A stretch of DNA of 64,000 bases, from contig NC_091867.1 in NCBI RefSeq assembly GCF_019399895.1, positions 2,542,001-2,606,000 on the forward strand, in the 5' to 3' direction. Below, in pieces: positions 1 to 11,910 of the stretch. A program made the position numbers and the translations under genes. The first letter of the stretch is position 1, and each line of letters starts with the position of its first letter. This DNA comes from Cardiocondyla obscurior. Its lineage: Eukaryota; Arthropoda; Insecta; Hymenoptera; Formicidae. Under the pieces are notes generated by a model. It saw only the letters and a list, made by a program, of their open reading frames with translations. It did no database searches and was not told the origin of the DNA.

Positions 1-82
1 TTTACGAACATTTCAATGAAATGTAATATAAATTTGGTTGTTTAATGGTAATTCTTAAATTATAATTTCTATTTTTTTTTAG

Positions 83-127
83 GAGACAATATTTTACTAA
101 TAATTGATAGTTATATATACATATAAA
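83..127 (+). other. DHX38: 5'UTR segment of DHX38 after an upstream intron
   Basis: A long T-tract ending in AG at 81-82 looks like a 3' splice site. The 45 bases before the ATG at 128 are then the last piece of 5'UTR, with the first exon and the promoter left of the window. Inference from the splice-site pattern only. Confidence 0.55.
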
Positions 128-3100
128 ATGTCAGACGATCCGAGCTTCTACAGATTAGAAGGGACTGGAAATGAAACAGGTGGTTTGGTCATACGTAAAA
201 AACCTTCTGACCACACTTTTAAGAAGCCTTCTGTATTAGGGCTTGACAAACTTGCTGAGAGGAAAAGAAGAGAGCAATCACAGGAACCTACCAGCTCAAA
301 ATCAAATAAATCTGATGGAAGAGATAGGAGATATCGATCTTATGAAGAAGAAACTCCTACTCATACTGGAGGTGTTAATTCTGAAGCACAACAAAGATTG
401 GAGTCCAGACTTAAGCGCCAACGATTAAATGCCAATGACAGGAATTCTAGAAATTCATATAGAGGACACGATAGGGATAGAGACCGTCGAAGGGATCGAG
501 ACAGAGAAAGTCGCGGGAGAGATAGTAGCGTAAGGCATACGCCTCTTAGATTCAAGGATGAGCCTCAGACACCGAAATTTCGAATGAAAGATCCAACTTC
601 TAAAAGCAATTGGGACGACGATGAGGATGAAGAGCCAAGACGATCAAGTTGGGATCACCCGACACCAAATTTGTATAACAATAGAGATGGTCGTGATAGT
701 ATTCGAAGCGAATTTACTCCTTCTTATAAATATAATTCGTGGAATAAAGAGTTTAAGCGTTCCGGCGCTACTCCACTGGTAGAAGGAGAGGAAAAAGAAC
801 TATGGGAAGAGGAACAACAAAGGCTAGATAGAGAATGGTATGCGTTAGACGATGGAGAAAATAATGCTTTCGCGAATGTCTCTGAAGAGTATACACGAAA
901 AAAAGAAATGGAATTGGAGGCCAGAAGGCAGAAGCGTCTGTCTGCACAGCAACGGCAGATAAATAAAGATAATGAACTATGGGAACGCAATCGTATGTTA
1001 ACATCCGGAGTAGTGAGCTCATTGGACCACGACGACGATCCTGATGACGAAGGAGAGGCAAGAGTTCATTTGTTAGTTCATAATGTTGTTCCGCCGTTCT
1101 TAGATGGACGTATTGTATTCACAAAACAACCGGAACCCGTTGTACCTGTACGTGATCCTACTTCCGACATGGCTTTAGTAGCCAGGAAAGGTTCGGCGTT
1201 AGTTAAGGCATACCGCGAGCAAAAGGAAAGACGTAGGGCACAAAAAAAGCATTGGGAACTAGCCGGAACACATATCGGCAATATCATGGGTGTACACGAT
1301 CGACGTAAAGACGATAAAGAACAGGCAGGCCAAGAAACTGACTTTAAGGCCGGGCAAAAATATGCTCGGCACATAGGATCGGGAGAAATAACGGGAGAAG
1401 CTAAGCACAGAAATATACAGCATCAAAGGAGAAGTCTTCCTGTATTCGCGGTACGTCAAGAACTGCTGAATGTTATCAGAGAGAATAGTGTCGTTGTAAT
1501 AGTAGGAGAAACTGGTAGCGGCAAAACTACACAGTTAACACAGTATCTCCACGAGGATGGCTATAGTCGCAACGGTATTATTGGTTGTACTCAGGTATTA
1601 CATTTTATAATAATGTCTTGCGCATATAACTCTTTGTATTTTTTTTTTTTGTATTTTAACTCTTTAATTATTAAAAAAATTTTAGCCCAGACGAGTTGCT
1701 GCAATGTCCGTCGCGAAAAGAGTATCTGATGAAATGGCCACTGCTCTAGGCGATAAAGTCGGATATGCGATACGTTTCGAAGATTGTACTTCGAAAGATG
1801 TAAGTAATAATAAATATAATTTGAACATTATGTTAATTAAGATGTTAATTATATGCAAACATATAAAATTTCTTTAATTTTTTTGTACTCCGAATAGCAG
1901 ATATAACGTTTTTTGCGACGACAGCGGCTAACGTACGTAATTCTAGGCGGCAGAAGCAGGGAATGAGAAAACGGGGGGAAAATCAGTCTTCGGCAATCCG
2001 GCCGGCGCGGTACATACATGCGGCACATGTAAAACTCGACGCACACGACTCTAAAGTCACGTTCGCTAGCTGTCGTCGGCGCAGCAAACGTTATATCTGT
2101 TTTCCAGCGTACATGCATATAACAGATAAATTTTTTTTTAACAGACTGTTATTAAATATATGACCGATGGTATTTTGCTAAGAGAAAGTTTGAGGGAAGG
2201 AGATTTGGAACGATATAGTGTGATTATAATGGACGAAGCTCATGAACGATCACTTTCTACTGACGTATTATTTGGTCTTCTTAGAGAGGTATTGCTCACG
2301 TTTTTATTATTATATTATTTAAAATATTTATATATTAAACAGTATTTTTAATTAACAAATATTTATAGGTTGTTGCTAGACGACACGATTTAAAGTTAAT
2401 TGTTACTTCCGCAACAATGGATTGCAGTAAGTTTTCTGCCTTTTTCGGTAATGCAGCAACATTCCAAATACCTGGACGCACGTTTCCTGTCGAAGTATTG
2501 CACGCGAAAAATCCAGTTGAAGATTATGTGGATGCAGCCGTAAAGCAAGTTTTACAAATTCACTTGCAGCCTAAAAGCGGCGATGTATTAGTTTTTATGC
2601 CTGGTCAAGAAGATATTGAAGTCACTTGCGAAGTCTTGAAGGAACGTTTAGCTGAAATTGATTCGGCTCCGCCTCTTTCTATATTACCTATTTATTCTCA
2701 GCTGCCATCGGACTTGCAAGCAAAAATTTTCCAACGATCTGAAGGTGGTCTTCGCAAATGTGTCGTGGCAACTAATATAGCAGAAACATCGCTGACAGTC
2801 GACGGAATCGTCTTCGTCGTTGACTCTGGATACTGTAAATTGAAAGTATACAATCCTCGAATAGGTATGGATGCTCTGCAAGTATATCCCGTGTCGAGAG
2901 CTAATGCTGATCAAAGACAAGGCCGAGCCGGTCGTACTGGACCTGGTCAATGTTATAGATTATACACGCGAAGACAATACTTAGACGAATTATTATTAAC
3001 GGGAGTTCCTGAGATACAACGTACAAATCTAGCTAACACAGTACTATTGCTAAAATCGCTGGGAGTTCAAGATTTATTAGCGTTTCATTTTATGGATCCA

Positions 3101-4039
3101 CCACCGCAAGATAATATATTGAACTCGTTGTATCAGTTATGGATCTTGGGAGCGCTTGACCATACTGGACGCTTGACTCCACTTGGTCGACAAATGGCAG
3201 AGTTTCCGTTGGATCCGCCACAATGTCAAATGCTTATAGTCGCTTCTCAACTTGGTTGTACTGCGGATATTCTCATTATCGTCTCTATGTTGTCAGTACC
3301 ATCGATTTTCTATCGACCAAAAGGACGCGAAGAAGATTCAGATTCGGCACGCGAAAAATTCCAAGTTCCTGAATCGGATCATTTAACATATTTAAATGTA
3401 TATAATCAATGGAAATCGAATGGTTATTCGAGTTCTTGGTGTAATGACCACTTTATACATGCAAAAGCGATGCGCAAAGTGCGAGAAGTACGATCGCAAC
3501 TCGAGGAAATTCTGAAACAACAAAAAATGGACGTTGTTAGTTGCGGTACCGACTGGGATATTGTACGAAAATGCATCTGCTCTGCTTACTTCCACCAAGC
3601 AGCGCGCCTGAAAGGCATTGGCGAGTACGTTAATTGTCGTACTGGAATGCCTTGCCATCTTCACCCGACTTCTGCGTTATTTGGTATGGGATTCACACCT
3701 GATTACGTCGTGTATCACGAACTCGTGATGACCGCCAAAGAATACATGCAGTGTGTCACCGCAGTAGACGGTCACTGGCTGGCTGAACTGGGCCCAATGT
3801 TTTTCAGTGTAAAAGAGACTGGTCGAAGCGGTCGTGCAAAACGACGTCAAGCGATGCAACATCTCCACGAAATGGAACATCAAATGAAAGAGGCTGAAGA
3901 GGAAATGAAAGCACGCGCTCAAGAACAACTCGAGCGAGAACAGGCATCAGTTCGAAAGAAAGAAATTTTAACGCCTGGTATTCGAGAACCGGGCACTCCC
4001 GCTCCGTATCGTAACACACCTGGAAGATTAGGATTGTAA
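128..4039 (+). CDS. DHX38: Pre-mRNA-splicing ATP-dependent RNA helicase PRP16 (DHX38)
   Basis: DEAH-box helicase that remodels the spliceosome before the second catalytic step of nuclear pre-mRNA splicing. Four coding exons, 128-1594, 1686-1799, 2145-2288 and 2369-4039, join in frame to 1131 aa; human DHX38 is about 1227 aa. The N-terminal ~400 residues are an RS/RD/RE-rich low-complexity arm. Walker A GETGSGKTT is at about 460-468, DEAH at 557-560 (exon 3), SAT at about 589-591, and the motif VI-type segment QRQGRAGRTG follows in exon 4, then the HA2/OB region and a coiled Lys/Glu-rich tail. ATG at 128 is chosen because it opens MSDDPSFYRLEG and follows a good 3' splice site (T-tract then AG at 81-82), so the gene has a 5'UTR exon outside the window. 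Intron 2 carries a MITE. Convergent with NAA25. Confidence 0.95.
1888..2109. mobile_element. MITE copy A, TA-flanked terminal inverted repeats (in DHX38 intron 2)
   Basis: A 222-bp element with imperfect inverted ends. The left end contains GCAGATATAACG, and the reverse complement of the right end contains CAGATATAACGTTTGCTGCG. Homology between the ends continues inward about 50 bp to a conserved GCTA(A/G)CG(T/A)ACGT block. TA dinucleotides at 1886-1887 and 2110-2111 fit a Tc1/mariner-type TA target duplication. It has no coding capacity and shares its ends with copies at 52586-52833 and 62808-62933. It fills most of a 345-bp intron, ending 35 bp before exon 3. Confidence 0.75.
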
Positions 4040-5332
4040 TTATCTATAAGATTGTAATTATAATCATAACTTTTTTCTTCTTCTGTAGAACGTCTTAAAT
4101 TAGGATAATTGATTGGTAGATTACTTTCCGATTAAATTAAAATCGTTATAAAATAATATAATGGCAAACAATAGCAGATATAATTTAACAATTTATCACT
4201 GTGACTGCAATATCCATGAACAATTTTGTATATTTTACGATCTTTCAAATTTTTTATTGAGTTTTTTTCTTGCAGCAAAAACAATACATGATCATAATGT
4301 ACAATTACATTATATTCTTTTTAAATCAAATAACAATCTCCGATTTTAAATACAAACTGATAAGTATATGTATAACGATTATAATTTTTTGAATAATTAA
4401 ACATTGTATACAATAATATATATAAAATATTGTTGGATGTGATATGTGTAAGGCTTTTGTAAATAAAATTATTTTTATTACAATATCGAATCCTCTTGAT
4501 CATACCTGCAGTCATTCATTTGTAAATCATGGTGCTTATTGGGTTATCGGTACAAAAAAAAATTGATATAATCGAAGTCTATTATATCTCGTAAACGTGT
4601 ATTAATAAACTTGCACAATTTAATCGTGCCCAAAAACTTATGTATGTTTATTAATTGCATATTAATATAATCGACAGTATGCTGTTCTTTTATTTTAACT
4701 GAACTTAAAATAAATATATAACTGTGCATTCGTACTAGTAACTTACTATTTTTAATCCACCAAATTGTTTAATGATTAATAACCAATTTATTTGAATTAT
4801 TTAATAAATTTATTAATTTATATATAATAATGAAAAAAACAATATGTCACAAAATATAATTAAATGTAATCCATGAGCGTTATTTCTTAAAATATCTAAA
4901 AATAAATCATAAAATACGAAATATATATTATACAATATATAAAATTATTATTGTAACCAAAAAAAAAAATGGCACGTAAATAGAAACAAATACACCACAA
5001 TTTTAAATCAATGTTTTTTTTTTAGTTCTAAAAATTCACAATTTTTAGAAGTATTACCATTTTTTTACGTTTAATATTTATTATTTAAGTCAAAAAATAT
5101 ATTATCAGTTATGCACTGATTACATGGCAGTGTAATGAAATGACTGCATAGTATTTTTCATAAAAATGAAAAGGTAGGCTCAGGTATTTTAATCAGCATT
5201 AAACCATCCACTCATTGTTTATAATTGAATTGGGGCTAAGAGTTATGTACAGAACTTTCGATTCATTTTTGAAAATTATGAAAAGTAGACGGATATAGAT
5301 ATTCTTTGTACAAATACTGTCATCAAATAGTT
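4040..5332. other. Intergenic, convergent 3' ends of DHX38 and NAA25
   Basis: Very AT-rich spacer without a plausible gene. It should hold both 3'UTRs: a plus-strand AATAAA at 4462-4467 could serve DHX38, and a minus-strand AATAAA (TTTATT at 5077-5082) lies about 250 bp past the NAA25 stop. Nothing else recognisable. Confidence 0.6.
5077..5082 (-). terminator. Candidate NAA25 polyadenylation signal
   Basis: Reads AATAAA on the minus strand, about 250 bases downstream of the NAA25 stop codon. Position and hexamer fit, but AT-rich DNA gives such hexamers by chance. Confidence 0.4.
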
Positions 5333-8300
5333 TCAGCTCTTTAAGTTACTTAAAAGCCTTAATATAGGCTGAGTGCGAGATTTAAGGGATCTGCAACTTT
5401 GTCGGAGACTTGCTTGTCCGCGTTTTGTTATAATGACACATACATCATCCTTTTCATCTAATCCTGTATGTAACTCGTACTTTTCAAATTCTGTTAAAAC
5501 CGCATCTAAATTTTCAACTCTCTCGGACAGTAAAACAGCTACTTCGCTCCAAACCTGTAACATAATAAATAATCATTATAAAAATTGATCATACTATACT
5601 AAATTTTGCATAAATATAATCATTTATTATGTTATAGAGCAATATAACAAAACTAATTATGCCATTTTTATGTATATAAAATGTTACGATACATACGATG
5701 TATAAAAAAACTTACCTTGGTTTCATTGGTTTCGTTTATTATATTTGATTCAATCTTTTTATTATATTTTTTCTTATTTTTCTTTTGCGATTGTGTACGT
5801 GGTTTCGATTGTACTGCACATACACTACATATAGCGCTAATAATCGCTAAAGATTCACTACAAGTTGAAGCTCTGAGTAAGAAATGTTTGAAAGATACTG
5901 ATGTATCTCGCTCAGGAATAGGTAATGTCTGTAAGCAAGGAGTTGTACGCAGCATCTGTATGCAATCGTAATCCGGACAAGGAGAATGAGAAAGTGATTT
6001 TGCAAGGCACGCTATAGTCCTTAATTGTTCAGAATGATAAGCTTCACGTAATCTTTCTACAGCATCGAGTGGGACTAATATTTTACATGGCTTATTCAAT
6101 TTTCCATCCGTGCCAAATTTTTGTAATAACGAAGGTATACTTTCTTCTGCTAATTCTTTAAGCTCGGCAGATATTTGAGAAAGATAAATCGAAGACGATC
6201 CGGCACTTGCTGCCAAAATTCGCAATATAGCGTTTCTTGCCGCAAGTAGTTTTAACATGCACGTGCGCGTCTCTTCCTGCATTCTTGGATCCTCTTCATT
6301 TTGATTAAGTGGCTCCCATCCGCGAACAACCTAATTTATTTGACATCATAATTTATTAAACTTATCACTGATATTAAATTATTTTATATTTTTTAATTAA
6401 CATTGCGATTGTCAAAAATATTTACCTCTAAATCACGATTATCTCGCAAAGATGCCCATCTAATTGAATCAAGATGAGGTTGAATGTGCATATTATTCAA
6501 AGTAGAAAATAAAGAAGTAGTACTGTCACACCAACATAAATCAAGTAGCATTTTATCTACAGTTGTCGTAGCAAAATGAATTGAATTTTCTAGGCGCTCT
6601 CTTAATTCCACAAAATCCTGAATTTTTATAAAACTCCCATATTTATATGCAAGTGTTAAATGATCCGCACTCTACAAGAAGAATTATTAAGTTTACAAAT
6701 TAAATAATTTTTATCTATTTTTCTTAAATCTAATAAACTTGAAAACACATACATCCTTATAGTTAGCTATGAAAAATTTCGCTGTATGATCAAGAGTTGT
6801 TGAGGCCAGAGGTAAGTTACCGAGAGGCGCGAGAAGTGGCGCATGGAGGTAACCCAGTGAGTCTAGTTGAAGGTGTTTTACATCAAGCAATGCGAATGCA
6901 TGATCAGCCGCGACCACTAGACCAGCTTCCAAGTAAATACGCACAAGTAAAATTTTTATGTGAAAATTTACGGGACTCGACAGAAGACCGTGTTCCAATA
7001 ACGACATTGCCCTGTAAACCCATTATTTAAAAAAATGTGCATGTTTTCAAAATGTCATTAACATTATTTTTTATGTATTATAAAAAATTAATTTAATAAA
7101 ATTATATTATTACCTGTAAAGAAAGGATGCATTATTAGTATCAACCCATAATTGATGTAACAAATGCGTAGCTAATAGGATATATGGATCTGCTGGACAA
7201 AAGTCAGTTGGCAATCTATCTTGCATTGGATACAATTCATTGCCATTCTCGTACAAATCACACAATCGCTTTATTAATTGCTCTTGTTTATCTCTGTCCG
7301 CTAAAGGAGAATGGTGAAAACCACAAATACGTCGCAATTGTTCCAAATGAATATGCCTTTGCGTTTGTTGTACAGTAGTTGGAAATTTATCTGATGCAAT
7401 GCCAATATCTTCTTCAATCTATAAATACCAATGTATTAAACAGTTGTCACGATCATTTTAACAATTATCCGCAATTATACTATTATTATATTACATTTTA
7501 CATTTAAATTAATATAAACAATAAAGTTTTAAAATATTAATTTTATTAAACAGATTTTTCAAACCCTTACCTTTTCAAATAATTCAAACTTGGATTTAGG
7601 TGTCAGTAAATTCAGATATAATCGTAAATCTCCAACAACACATCCTTTTTCTCCAAATTGGGAAAAATATTCATGCATAAAATTCATAGAAGTTGTGCTA
7701 TATTGCAGATCTTCAGTCTCACATCGTTTTAATAATTCTAGGCGGGCTAAATATGGCGCACGAATTTTCTTCTCGGACATATTAATAATATGATTAAAAA
7801 AATCCAAACATTCTGTTAAAGGTTGAAATTTTAAGGCCGCCGAGAGATAATTTTGATAAAATCCCCAATTGTCAATGCTGTATAATAAGTAAAACAATTT
7901 AAAATAATGCAGATATAAAATTAATAACAAAATGTTTTGATAATAAAAAGAAATATGAATAATGGTCTTACTTTTCTTCAATAAGTGCGCGATATGCATT
8001 AGCCGCTTCAGGAAAACACTCTAATTTTAATAAACATGTAGCCTTTCGTTGAGGCACATATGAAACATATGAAGCTAAAGGACTAGATAATACATTTAAC
8101 ATTTCTTCATTTTTGTCTTGCAATTCTAAAATCATCAGATAAAGCTGCACTTCTTGTTCTGCTTCTATTTTTCCCTCTCTTACTAGTTTTAGGACCTAAT
8201 ATATTTATTTTAAAAAATATTATAAATGATTGTAAGATTTATTATACATAAATTAAAATTATTCAAGTATATTCAAATGTATTGAAAAACAGAAATAAAT

Positions 8301-9086
8301 ATTCAATGTACAAACCATTCTTTCTGCCAAAGGTAAAATAATTCCCTTTGCTAGGTTCTGATCAGCATGAATAGCTTGCATTACTATACTCATAACAGCC
8401 CAAAAATAATATGGATTTTTATGAGTCAGTTTATACAAGTTAAGAGCTGTTTGCTGTTGTTTCTTATAATCACCCAGACGAACATATGACATAAAAAGAT
8501 GTGTCAAGAGCTCTTCATTGTTTGGATCAGCCTTTGCAGCAGCTTCATAAAGTTCACTTACTTTGTCTGCTGTATAAATAAAACATAACATAAAACATTA
8601 ATGTTAATATAATCAATCTTAAATATAATGTTCTAAATTAAAAGATAAATAAAAGACATACGTTGATGTATCTCTCTATAGCATATGCTCATTGCCTGCA
8701 GAGTGGAATCCTCACAGGGAACCTCAGAGCGCACTTTATCCATGATGACTTGACATTCATTTTCCTTACCCATTCGCAGCAAAGCCAGAGCTTTGAGCAC
8801 TCTGGCACACTGGTTAGTGGGATGCTTTTTAAGCACCTTGTCTGCCTCTTGAAGGGCCTTCTTGTTGTTCCCATTATCCAGCCAGTCTGAAACCCAAAGA
8901 AATGCTTTATACCGGGCGCCGTTATATAACCTTGTCGCCAGTTCAGAAGTCGCGAGTGAACAGTCCGACGGGGCTGCGCGGGACGGACGTGACCCGCGAT
9001 TTTTGTTATACGGAAATATACGTACCGTAAATCGGTCGCAAGCGACGTTCATTCACCGTGTTGTCCACATGGCCCTTGGACGCCAT
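5333..9086 (-). CDS. NAA25: N-alpha-acetyltransferase 25, NatB auxiliary subunit (psidin)
   Basis: TPR-rich auxiliary subunit that tethers the catalytic subunit NAA20 to the ribosome; NatB acetylates Met-Asp/Glu/Asn/Gln N-termini co-translationally. The fly orthologue is psidin. Ten exons on the minus strand: 9086-9026, 8886-8662, 8569-8316, 8195-7972, 7877-7571, 7418-7114, 7011-6753, 6671-6426, 6330-5716 and 5554-5333. All junctions are GT-AG and the phases sum to 906 codons (905 aa; human about 972). The N-terminus MASKGHVDNTVNERRLRPIY runs into a TPR helix containing WLDNGNNKKALQEADKVLKK. Other family-like blocks are NPYYFWAVMSIVMQ, PLAERMV and ICGFHHSPLADRDKQEQLI. The start sits in a 61-nt first exon. 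Head-to-head with the ankyrin gene, 739 bp between start codons. Confidence 0.93.
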
Positions 9087-9825
9087 GATATTTTTTGCGG
9101 TAGCATAAAATCAACAAACCAAAAGCACGCACGGTCCTCGATCACATCGGCGCATCTTCGACGATTCCGCGAACGATTTCGAATTACCGTGATATATTTT
9201 TACGCGCACGTCGGGTCGGCTTTCGACGCGACGGCGCACGCTATTGCACAAAAATATTTTTACTCCTATCTCCCTCCTTACAGACCCGCAGATGCGAAAA
9301 GAATGACCGGACCGGCCGCCGCGCGAAGTCTCTCCTTGGAGAACACAGTAACAGAATAGAAGGGACGTGACGTTTGCGACGAGCCTGGCGGGCTCCGAAC
9401 TGCACCGTTGGGTGCAGTTCGTTCATTTTACATATGGCCATTTTTTATGAGTTTAAGAACGCGTGGGTGCAGCTAGGCGCGCAATCTCTCATTGAGTGAT
9501 TGAAACAATTTTTTTAGATCTAAAAGTATCGACTAATCAGTTGCAAGAGAACCAATGTTCAATGATCCAATGCGAATCGTTACATTCTGTTTGTCGAAAG
9601 CGACGTCATCGTCGTCACCATCGTCACCGGCAAATCTTGAGGTTATAAACAGTTTGAACAACAAAATGACATTATATTGTGGATAATTTGAAAAATATTG
9701 GATTGCATAGAAGACTGAATTTGGAACTATTAGATAAATAATTGAAAAATACTGCGGTGGTGGAGGGTGACAATTTATTACAAAAATTGGACGTTGATTA
9801 GAATAGTCAGATACAGCACACAGCT
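9087..9825. promoter_or_regulatory. Divergent promoter region NAA25 / ANKRA2-like
   Basis: A 739-bp spacer between two outward-facing start codons. The NAA25-proximal half is CpG-rich, and the ankyrin-proximal half should be the 5'UTR of that gene. No TATA box stands out. Probably a shared bidirectional promoter, inferred from geometry. Confidence 0.5.
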
Positions 9826-11037
9826 ATGGAAGATCGAATTCATTCAGAGTTAATTATGAAAGAGGAGCAAGATGAAGACGAGATCAAGGAGGGTCGATGT
9901 TCTACCGAGAGTGAAAAAAGCGTCACCCCCGATGGGTCGGCGATCGGAATACGACCGAAACCCCTGATTTGCAAGCCAGAAAATGTCAGCTGCAAATCTG
10001 AACCGATAGAGACGAAATGGCACTGGGCACCAGGAGCATGGCAAGATGCGACTAGAACAAGTGCTTTTCAACCATACAAGGTATTATTTCATTAGCTTTT
10101 CTTCATGAACTTTGCAGAAAATTAATATTAATATTGAGAATTACAAGATTACCTGTGGTAATTTATTATAGATTTTGTGCAGTACTATTACCTGTTGATT
10201 ATGATGCATTTGTACCTTATACATGTATAAATGTAAGCTTAACCTCTTGTCTGTTTGCAGCCACCTACTTTGCTCACAAATTTGCAAAGGGGCAATACCC
10301 AGACACAGATACACCAGCTTTATGTTGGAAATGATATCACTTTTCATACATTGGCAGGTCAAGGAGATCTTACATCTGATCAAATACATTCAAGTAAATT
10401 ATATTCTGTATATCATTTTTTAAACTGTTATAATATTATAACATGGCTCATTTTTATATTATGTAGATTCAGTGGATATGACAGATGAAAAAGGATTAAC
10501 AGGATTGATGTGGGCCAGTGCATATGGGCAATTAGGTAGTGCTAGAAAATTGCTAGATAAAGGAGCCGATGTAAATTATTGTACACCAAAGTTGCAGACT
10601 AGTTTACATTTTGCAGCTGCTTATGGACATCACGACGTTGTCAAATTATTATTAAATCACGGTGCTGATCCAAACGCATGTGATGAAGTATGCATACTGT
10701 TTTCTTAAATATTGTAAAATTTATTATACTAACGATTTCGTTTTTCTGATATAGGACGATAATACTCCATTAATTTATGGAGCACATTGTGATCATCCGC
10801 ACGTATGTTATGAATTGTTAACAAAAGGTGCAGACATAACGTTTATTAATTTTTCAAATATAAGTGCTTATAAGGCAGCAATCATGAACGATTCAATGAA
10901 TGGTAAGCATTTTCTTATAAAATTACCTAATAATACGTAAAAACTATTAATTTTATTTTCATTAATTTCCAGCTAAAGCAGTTATTGAAAACCATCTGAT
11001 ACCACAAGTTATAAATATGCTAACAGAAGGGTTGTAA
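9826..11037 (+). CDS. ANKRA2: Ankyrin-repeat protein of the ANKRA2/RFXANK family
   Basis: Small ankyrin adaptor. Vertebrate ANKRA2 and RFXANK use their ankyrin groove to bind PxLPxL-type motifs in RFX5/RFX7 and class IIa HDACs. Five exons, 9826-10080, 10261-10393, 10467-10687, 10755-10902 and 10973-11037, give 273 aa. The N-terminal ~120 residues are acidic and disordered. From about residue 125 come FHTLAGQGDL, then the repeats with GLTGLMWASAYGQL, LQTSLHFAAAYGHHDVVKLL and NTPLIYGAHCDHPHVCYELL, and the family-typical C-terminal AVIENHLIP. Exon 3 and the following exons carry the repeats in canonical G-TPLxxA register. ANKRA2 and RFXANK cannot be separated by eye; insects usually have one co-orthologue. 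Convergent with ESRP. Confidence 0.85.
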
Positions 11038-11864
11038 CGATATTTGTATATTAAACGATATCAATATTAATATGTTATGTACAGAAATACATTTTTGTAA
11101 CTTACAAAGGACCACAAAGTGTCCTGTGCTGGCGATCTGACAAATCGCCTGCCTCCACACTGGCAGCGATGCATGTGATAGACGATGATGACGGTTGATG
11201 AGAACGTTGGTGGTTGATTGGAGGATGACAGGCAGCGTTATTTGTGACAAAGTATGTTAAGACGCGAATATTTAGATTGTACAACTATTTTCTACAAAAT
11301 TAATAATTTATTCGAAAATAAAATCTTAAATTTGTTCAGTTATCCCAGCAGTGATAGGTATACCTGCTCGAATGGAACTTGATGATGTCACAAGGCTGCC
11401 TTATATGTATGTATACTGCAAAAATAAACTGAAAAAACTGAATGATTCAAATAATTGCATAAAATAATTTTGAAACGCACGTTTCATTTAGGGATACGTG
11501 GGACAAGTGTCTCCAGCAAAAGAACAACGCGACGCTTCAAAACAATATCGAATATATTAATATTAATATCGTCAAGATAACATAATTAAATATCAGATTT
11601 ACTATTCGTCGCAGCCGTTTTTCTCGGACCGCTGAAACGAACATTGGCATTTGGGAGATTCTTTCTACGTCCAATCGACGAAGAAATTCCGCGGTGCTAC
11701 TATCGATGTGGCATCGACGCGATTACGTATCAGCGAAACGGCTCCATTTCGACTCTCCGCGCGCCTTCGGGGCGCGGTACTCATTTCTTCGACTGATAAA
11801 CATAATATAATCTTATAACGTTACAGATATGTAATTTATAGGTGTGCGGCGCTTGTGGGTGTAT

Positions 11865-11910
11865 ATATATGTATATATATATGTGTGTGTATATACATAT
11901 ATATATACAA
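11865..11910. repeat. TA/TG microsatellite
   Basis: Imperfect alternating TATATG/TGTGTATATA repeat, a simple-sequence tract in non-coding DNA between the ankyrin and ESRP genes. Confidence 0.7.

Noticed and set aside
1963..2163. A 66-aa frame in DHX38 intron 2
   Set aside because: Lies inside the non-coding MITE.
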